Positions 6,411 to 9,900 of a DNA stretch of 9,900 nt are shown one piece after another. The translations under genes were made by a program, and so were the position numbers. Below the pieces are notes generated by a model. It did no database searches. It was not told the DNA's origin and saw nothing but the letters and a program-made list of their open reading frames with translations. Numbering within the stretch: the stretch's first letter is position 1; each line of letters begins with the position of its first letter. This DNA comes from Candidatus Thorarchaeota archaeon (GTDB taxonomy: Archaea; Asgardarchaeota; Thorarchaeia; Thorarchaeales; Thorarchaeaceae): assembly GCA_018238825.1 (NCBI GenBank), contig JABCSP010000059.1, positions 1 through 9,900 of the forward strand, given 5' to 3'.

Positions 6411-7844
6411 TCATATTTGAATCTCTTGACTATTTTGCCCTTTTGTAGTCAAGTCATATCGGGCTATTGCTCCAAGGATGATTATATTCAAAATAAATAC
6501 CATTACAAAGAGGGACATGATACTGGTCGCCTCGGAGATTACTCCTCCTACAATTGGTCCTAGGGATGCAGATATCCAAACAATGAACCAGAACAGACTA
6601 AGGATTTTCGCAGTATCTTGACTTGGGAGTCTCTTTCGAATCAATACGAGAACAATTGTGTACCACAATGTATCATTCACATATTTGAGAACTATTGCTA
6701 GGAATGATGTCTTGAAGATTACACCAAGCCCAGGAATTATCGAGTTTGCAGTCACTGAGAATGATAGGGGCGCCCAATCTGGAATCCAATATGCTACAAT
6801 CAAGAGGGCCGCAGATACTGGCATGACCGCATATACCACGAGTGCGGTAGATTTCACACCTTTTCTATCAATGAATCTTCCTACCTTCAATAGAAGCGGA
6901 ACTTGGATTATTAGAGTAACAATGAACATTACTACCATTGATGGAATATCAATAAACAGCTCTTCATACATGTAGATTAGAGCACCAAGTTTGAAGAACG
7001 AATCACTAATGCTGTCAAAAATACAGACAATAATCATACCCGGAATTATAGTTAGCAAGGTACTCAAAGCTCTTTTGTTATCATTAATGAAAGATTTCCA
7101 GAGTTTAGATCCCGCATCTCTTCCCTGTTGGGGACTTGATCCTAAAAAGACTGCTCTGAGTATTGTGCATACAAGCAAGAGGATGCCACCAACAAGGTGG
7201 AGTTGTCGATAAGCTTGGAATCCTAAAGTTGGGTAGAGAACTCCAAAGACTACAAGTGTGATTATGGATAAAGCTCTTCCTGCAGTGAATAATGACAGTG
7301 CAAATCCGCTATGTTCTCGAGGTATGTTATCCATTATATATGCGGTTGAACCGCCTTTTGTAATTTCTGCAGAAACGTAAATTGTAAGAGCAACAAAAAT
7401 GAGGAGAGGATCAGTGAATAGTCCAATCATCAAGTAGAATGTTGCGATAATAAGCATCGATAAAACAGAGAGAGTCTTGCGATTGACTGTGTCTCCCACA
7501 TAACCACCAAAGAAACGTGCGGTAGTTCCAATTGCTGCTGTGATTGTACCAACTGCACCAATGAACACTAGATTAGGCACAATGCTCCAAAGGTATAGAT
7601 TGAAGAAACTGCCTAAGTATGTAAAGGCATTGAAGATCCATGCTGTGGCTAGATAGATCCTAAAATTGCTCCATGAAAAAATAGCGCTTAGAGAGGCTCG
7701 AATTCCTATATTTTCCTCATGAACCTCATCAAGTTTTATGTGGTCCTTATCTTCAGAGTCGGATTGGTTACCAAACTCTCTATCTGCAGCGTCGTTATCC
7801 AATATATCGTCACTCCGCGCATCATCCTTTTGAACCACTTTCAT
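6411..7844 (-). CDS. Major facilitator superfamily transporter
   Basis: A 477-residue membrane protein with about 12 hydrophobic segments, the first near residues 62-84 and the last near 438-462. MFS motif A is seen after the second span, G-Y-V-G-D-x-x-x-R-K at 114-123 (Asp118), and its repeat after the eighth, GRFIDRKGVK at 322-331 (Asp326). This marks the two six-helix halves. Substrate cannot be told; the acidic and aromatic character gives no clear drug, sugar or anion signature. The N-terminus is an unusual hydrophilic, very acidic tail (residues 1-50, rich in Asp and Glu), presumably cytosolic. The start at 7844 is supported by a strong CTATATAG promoter and a GGAG (7857-7860). It is the first gene of the MFS-nth-glycosyltransferase run. 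Confidence 0.9.
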   Translation of the reverse strand: MKVVQKDDARSDDILDNDAADREFGNQSDSEDKDHIKLDEVHEENIGIRASLSAIFSWSNFRIYLATAWIFNAFTYLGSFFNLYLWSIVPNLVFIGAVGTITAAIGTTARFFGGYVGDTVNRKTLSVLSMLIIATFYLMIGLFTDPLLIFVALTIYVSAEITKGGSTAYIMDNIPREHSGFALSLFTAGRALSIITLVVFGVLYPTLGFQAYRQLHLVGGILLLVCTILRAVFLGSSPQQGRDAGSKLWKSFINDNKRALSTLLTIIPGMIIVCIFDSISDSFFKLGALIYMYEELFIDIPSMVVMFIVTLIIQVPLLLKVGRFIDRKGVKSTALVVYAVMPVSAALLIVAYWIPDWAPLSFSVTANSIIPGLGVIFKTSFLAIVLKYVNDTLWYTIVLVLIRKRLPSQDTAKILSLFWFIVWISASLGPIVGGVISEATSIMSLFVMVFILNIIILGAIARYDLTTKGQNSQEIQI

Positions 7845-7880
7845 TTTTACTCTTTCTCCGGACTGCTATATTGTCCGAAG

Positions 7881-7888
7881 CTATATAG
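7881..7888 (-). promoter_or_regulatory. TATA box for the MFS-nth-glycosyltransferase run
   Basis: CTATATAG lies 37-44 bases before the MFS ATG, with a purine-rich AGAAAAGG upstream that could serve as the BRE. Predicted start is near 7858, next to GGAG. A second AT-rich CAATATA at 7867-7873 could instead give a leaderless message. Confidence 0.55.
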
Positions 7889-7907
7889 ACACCTTTTCTA
7901 TTTTCAT

Positions 7908-7947
7908 CTACTTCTCACTCATCGGGAGAACCAATCCCCCGAAGTAG
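7908..7947 (-). terminator. bulged stem-loop downstream of the small-gene cluster
   Basis: On the minus strand CTACTTC and GAAGTAG form a 7-bp outer stem, and GGGGGA with TCTCCC form an inner 6-bp stem (one G-U) with a 5-base loop and a 9-base one-sided bulge. It lies 32 bases past the stop at 7979 and ahead of the MFS TATA box, so it belongs at the 3' end of the upstream transcript. There is no U tract. It could be a terminator or an end-protecting structure. Confidence 0.4.
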
Positions 7948-7978
7948 TGGTATTGTTACTCGAACGACCGAACAGTCA

Positions 7979-8227
7979 CTACTCAAACACAAGCACCTTG
8001 ACCTCCCCGTCTGCTGTGGGAATTGCCATGAGTTTGTGGGTGCATATGTCTGCTGTAATCACTAGGCACTCGGGCGGAGCGTTTGCTGCCATGAGGTTCC
8101 TGACTGCCATCTCTAAATTGCATGCAGTCAATCTGATAACCTCTGGATCAGTGAACGGATCCACTTCGCGGCCTGTTTCGGAAGTTTCGATGTTTCCAAT
8201 TATTGGCTCGATTCTTTCTGTTATCAT
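7979..8227 (-). CDS. Small protein of unknown family (3' part of a frameshifted gene)
   Basis: An 82-residue reading frame with strong purine-first codon bias, so I take it as coding. I do not recognise the family. Residues 29-82 look like an amphipathic helix (PEVIRLTACNLEMAVRNLMA) followed by two or more strands (ECLVITADIC, HKLMAIPT, EVKVLVFE). This alpha-beta ending faintly resembles Roadblock/longin-like proteins, which I would not rely on. GGAG at 8239-8242 precedes the ATG at 8227 by 11 bases. However, the same frame continues upstream as protein-like sequence (ALLIEEFGETRIIEYGEKKR) to a TGA at 8291-8293 with no start codon, so the natural gene probably began at 8319 in another frame. 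It is last in a run of small genes, 134 bases before the MFS gene. Confidence 0.6.
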   Translation of the reverse strand: MITERIEPIIGNIETSETGREVDPFTDPEVIRLTACNLEMAVRNLMAANAPPECLVITADICTHKLMAIPTADGEVKVLVFE

Positions 8228-8319
8228 TCGTTTCTTTTCTCCGTATTCTATTATCCGGGTTTCCCCGAATTCTTCTATTAGAAGGGCTCGTCACTTGGGG
8301 GGCTTTGACCTGGTATCAT
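8228..8319 (-). pseudogene. 5' part of the same gene, interrupted by a one-base frameshift
   Basis: From the ATG at 8319 (overlapping the stop of the upstream 26-residue frame as ATGA, with GGAG 10 bases before it) the frame reads MIPGQSPPSDEPF and then meets TAA-TAG at 8280-8275. The frame one base back is open from just after a TGA (8291-8293) through LLIEEFGETRIIEYG into the 82-residue frame. One added C in the CCC run at 8284-8286 would join them into one protein of about 113 residues. A second route uses ATG 8335 and reads through the TGA. Cause unresolved: sequencing error, real mutation or recoding. Confidence 0.4.
8253..8270 (-). other. RNA hairpin with a GAAA tetraloop
   Basis: On the minus strand ATTCGGG-GAAA-CCCGGAT forms a 7-bp stem (one U-G) closed by a GNRA-type loop. 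It lies about 14-30 bases downstream of the frameshift point in the small gene. The wobble pair is lost on the plus strand, which favours a minus-strand RNA. Confidence 0.4.
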
Positions 8320-8396
8320 TTTTGTTTCTCTCCATTTTTTACGTGTTCTCTTTCTCTTTTGCGAAGGTTGGCGGTTGACTCCTTGAGCGACTTCAT
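8316..8396 (-). CDS. 26-residue basic small ORF
   Basis: ATG to TGA encodes a very basic, hydrophilic peptide (MKSLKESTANLRKREREHVK and six more residues), probably helical. A GAGTGA ahead of the ATG could be its ribosome binding site. It starts 5 bases after the stop of the membrane-span frame, and its TGA overlaps the next ATG (8319) as ATGA. This spacing is the main reason to list it; at this length it could still be chance, or a translated leader that couples the neighbouring genes. It has no recognisable family. Confidence 0.3.
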   Translation of the reverse strand: MKSLKESTANLRKREREHVKNGEKQK

Positions 8397-8401
8397 ACAA
8401 G

Positions 8402-8557
8402 TCACTCTGGGACCCACGCCTTCTCTCTCAATGTTTTCTCTCGTTGAACTCTCACACTGCAGAGAATAGCTAAGAATCCCATACCAACCAATGTCCAGCA
8501 ATGCCGGATCTCAAAGCGAAATTCATCCACCAAGGGGTGTGTATATTCACTCACCAA
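8402..8557 (-). CDS. 51-residue single-span membrane protein, unknown
   Basis: The frame opens at TTG 8557 or GTG 8554 and ends at TGA 8402. An acidic N-terminus (SEYTHPLVDEFRFEIRH) leads into one hydrophobic segment (CWTLVGMGFLAILCSV, residues 20-35), followed by a basic tail (RVQREKTLREKAW). This reads as one membrane span with charged flanks, positive after the span. There is no ATG start and only a weak binding site. The same frame runs upstream without interruption to the TAG that ends the 51-residue Cys/Pro-tailed peptide, 12 bases away, so the two may once have been, or may still be, one protein of about 107 residues. No family recognised. Confidence 0.4.
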   Translation of the reverse strand: MVSEYTHPLVDEFRFEIRHCWTLVGMGFLAILCSVRVQREKTLREKAWVPE

Positions 8558-8569
8558 ATCTAGTTTCCA

Positions 8570-8725
8570 CTAGAATGGACAAGGATCTTCACACGGTGGT
8601 TGAACTACGGTTGAGATACCGCGCACGACACCAATTGATAGTAACTCTAATGCTGCACGATTGTTAGTCATGCTCTCGTAGAGAGTTCGTATCTTGTCTG
8701 TGCTTATCGCTTTCACCTCCTTCAT
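8570..8725 (-). CDS. 51-residue peptide with Cys/Pro-rich tail, unknown
   Basis: ATG to TAG on the minus strand encodes a 51-residue peptide. Residues 1-40 look helical and charged to amphipathic (TDKIRTLYESMTNNRAALEL at 9-28), and the end is VVQPPCEDPCPF, with Cys45 and Cys49. About three-fifths of codons begin with a purine, as expected for coding. A leader-like helix plus a short Cys/Pro tail is the general form of a RiPP precursor, but no maturation enzyme is visible in the window, so this is only a possibility. A full AAGGAGGTGA lies just after the ATG (codons 2-5) rather than before it. A doubtful 26-residue frame upstream overlaps its start as ATGA. Confidence 0.5.
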   Translation of the reverse strand: MKEVKAISTDKIRTLYESMTNNRAALELLSIGVVRGISTVVQPPCEDPCPF

Positions 8726-8802
8726 TGCTGAACATAGTATGATATGGTGGACACACTGACTTTAGCACTAGCCGCTGCGACATGTCTATCCTTATGTGAC
8801 AT
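8722..8802 (-). CDS. doubtful 26-residue ORF upstream of the 51-residue peptide
   Basis: MSHKDRHVAAASAKVSVSTI and six further residues; the codons are mostly purine-first, and its TGA overlaps the ATG at 8725 as ATGA. There is no ribosome binding site, and the ATG sits inside an inverted repeat (8777-8812). A TATA-like CTATTTAG lies at 8845-8852. The tight overlap is the only support, and chance is a serious alternative. Confidence 0.2.
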   Translation of the reverse strand: MSHKDRHVAAASAKVSVSTISYYVQQ

Positions 8803-8812
8803 AGCTTGTCGC
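8777..8812. repeat. interrupted inverted repeat
   Basis: GCGAC-ATGTC (8777-8786) is matched by GACAT (8798-8802) and GTCGC (8808-8812), with an 11-base loop and a 5-base bulge. It may be an operator or an RNA structure in the leader of the minus-strand small genes. Confidence 0.3.
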
Positions 8813-9089
8813 CTGCCTCTGACTAGATAGGTCGATACTCTGATCTAAATAGCTCAGTAACATCTAACCTATGAGCTCAGTCTGCAGTGTGAATCCAAGG
8901 ATACACTGTATTTCCGACATAATAAGGGAGTGGTGTGCGGAGAGATTTACTAGAAGTGTGTCTAACGCCAATTAGAACGCCATACCTTTTCGACCCTCGA
9001 CAGTATCATACGTGGGTATTACTGACATATCATGAAGTGGTCTGCCAACACATTCATATCTTAACATTTGGCCATATTACCCAGATATT
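8813..9089. other. divergent intergenic region without recognised genes
   Basis: This lies between the minus-strand small frames and the plus-strand regulator. I find no RNA gene and no convincing coding frame. It contains TATA-like CTATTTAG (minus, 8845-8852) and a palindrome TGAGCTCA (8872-8879) that recurs at 9121-9128 inside the regulator. A plus-strand frame from GTG 8935 exists but looks poor in coding character. Promoters for both directions presumably lie here. Confidence 0.5.
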
Positions 9090-9095
9090 AGGTGG
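9090..9095 (+). promoter_or_regulatory. ribosome binding site of the HTH regulator
   Basis: AGGTGG lies five bases before the ATG at 9101. An in-frame TAG at 9089-9091 excludes an earlier ATG start, so this fixes the start of the regulator. Confidence 0.6.
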
Positions 9096-9100
9096 ATATT

Positions 9101-9900
9101 ATGCGATACTTGGGACCCGGTGAGCTCAGAGTACTAGGTCGATTGATAATTGATCCTACGCTTCGTCAAGCTGATCTTGCTAGAGAACTTGGAGTTTCTC
9201 GTTCCGCTGTCAATCAAATTTGGAATAATCTATCCCATGAGAATAATTTGAGAATACGAGGAAATCTTGATTTTGGCAAAATTGGTCTTCAGATGATTTT
9301 TGGTTGGGCTGTTTCAAGTGGTCCATCTGATATTCTCATCAAATTCAGTCATTGGCTTAGATCAAGTCGATTAGTTACAAGCATCGTGCTATCGAAAATG
9401 TCGTCAACCTTTGATTCACGTTTATATTTTGAGGCACTACTTCCTGTAGGTAATCAAGCATCATGGTTTCATAGTCAGCTTGATCGTTTCAGAAAAAAAC
9501 CTTATTCACTCATGATTTACGCAAGCGAATGTTCAAGAATCTCTCATCACATGAATCTTGGTCTATTTGATGGTAGTACATGGGGATTTCCAGATAATTT
9601 CCGACTTGAAGCGTCTATTGGTGCTGCACGTGGTTATGTTGATATCCTTCCAGTTGAAGGAACTATCAAACAGAGTAGCCCCCTATCTCTCAAATCAGAT
9701 GATCTTCTAACTGCTGCTGTTCTTGAGAATGATTACTATGCAACAGCTACTAAATTAACCAACTACTATTCCGAACTAGGGCTCACGCCTGATTCAGGCA
9801 GAACATTTCGTAGAAGAATACTCAAGGTTCGAGAAGGAGTCATACACCCTTATGTTGAAATTGATAATATTGGGCTCAATCAACGATTATTGGTATGCAT
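9101..9900 (+). CDS. Lrp-like HTH transcriptional regulator, truncated by the window end
   Basis: The 266 residues in view begin with an Lrp/AsnC-like helix-turn-helix: LRVLGRLIIDPTLRQADLAR, then ELGVSRSAVNQIWNNL (about residues 9-44), with GVSRSAVNQIW as the recognition helix, and a linker running into LDFGKIGLQM. The middle (70-200) is not a classical Lrp ligand domain and I do not recognise it. Near the visible end a second similar module seems to start: LLTAAVLEND, then ELGLTPDSGRTFRRRILKV, then REGVIHPYVEIDNIGLNQRL (about 202-263). So this may be a tandem HTH protein. It is presumably a cytosolic DNA-binding regulator; its targets are unknown. It is oriented away from the minus-strand cluster. 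The open frame runs off the window. Confidence 0.75.
   Translation, partial: MRYLGPGELRVLGRLIIDPTLRQADLARELGVSRSAVNQIWNNLSHENNLRIRGNLDFGKIGLQMIFGWAVSSGPSDILIKFSHWLRSSRLVTSIVLSKMSSTFDSRLYFEALLPVGNQASWFHSQLDRFRKKPYSLMIYASECSRISHHMNLGLFDGSTWGFPDNFRLEASIGAARGYVDILPVEGTIKQSSPLSLKSDDLLTAAVLENDYYATATKLTNYYSELGLTPDSGRTFRRRILKVREGVIHPYVEIDNIGLNQRLLVC

Noticed and set aside
8291..8293. In-frame TGA as a selenocysteine codon (frame from ATG 8335)
   Set aside because: The residues around it (SKPPK-x-RALLIEEF) show no redox motif, and the downstream stem-loop at 7908-7947 lacks a recognisable SECIS core. A frameshift from ATG 8319 with better SD and ATGA coupling explains the region more simply.
7719..8378. 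Long plus-strand open frame of 219 codons
   Set aside because: It begins antisense to the MFS gene and then runs antisense to the small minus-strand gene. Its product is rich in Ser, Phe, Leu and His with no domain, and the minus frame has far better codon character.
8581..8700. Possible tRNA or other structured RNA in the region lacking long frames
   Set aside because: No T-loop (GTTCGA-type) sequence or acceptor stem pairing was found, and a coding frame with good codon bias covers this stretch on the minus strand.
8935..9123. Plus-strand frame from GTG with a GGGAG ahead, 62 codons
   Set aside because: The product is rich in His, Tyr and Cys with no purine-first bias, and it overlaps the start and ribosome binding site of the HTH regulator in another frame. 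The SD match is probably chance.
8872..9128. Palindrome TGAGCTCA occurring twice (8872-8879 and 9121-9128) as a regulator operator
   Set aside because: An 8-base palindrome found twice, with one copy inside coding sequence, is too weak to call a binding site.

Overview
The window looks archaeal. The signs are TATA-like boxes 20-40 bases ahead of several genes, Shine-Dalgarno sequences of the AGGTG/GGTGAT type, a two-gene SUF system (SufC then SufB, with no SufS, SufE or separate SufD beside it), an Lrp-like regulator, and tight co-directional packing. Within the archaea an Asgard lineage such as Thorarchaeia is my best guess. That is an impression from gene content and style, not proof.

Layout. 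Positions 121-3174 are on the plus strand: a Cys-rich C_GCAxxG_C_C family protein, a PEBP/YbhB-like protein that ends in a strong stem-loop, then sufC and sufB overlapping by one base. These meet tail to tail, 12 bases apart, a minus-strand series running from 7844 down to 3187: an MFS transporter, endonuclease III (nth), a GT4-type glycosyltransferase and seryl-tRNA synthetase (serS). The first three are close enough to share a transcript. serS has its own leader with a good ribosome binding site, a possible TATA box and a hairpin before it. Positions 9101-9900 hold a plus-strand HTH regulator that runs off the end of the window and appears to contain two HTH-like modules.

The least explained part is 7979-8802 on the minus strand, upstream of the transporter. 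It is not empty. I read four or five very short reading frames with purine-first codon bias, packed with 5-12 base gaps or ATGA overlaps. From upstream to downstream they are: a doubtful 26-residue frame; a convincing 51-residue peptide ending in a Cys/Pro-rich tail; a 51-residue single-membrane-span protein in the same frame, separated only by a TAG; a 26-residue basic frame; and a protein of about 113 residues whose first 12 codons lie in another frame (a one-base shift near 8284-8286). This is either a cluster of small genes of unknown function or the decaying remains of larger ones. It is the best candidate for something undescribed.

How the genes relate. SufC and SufB form an ATPase-scaffold pair for Fe-S cluster assembly, and Nth in the same window is a [4Fe-4S] protein with all four ligands present. 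SerRS is a normal-type housekeeping enzyme. No rRNA, tRNA, CRISPR array, insertion sequence or phage gene was recognised.
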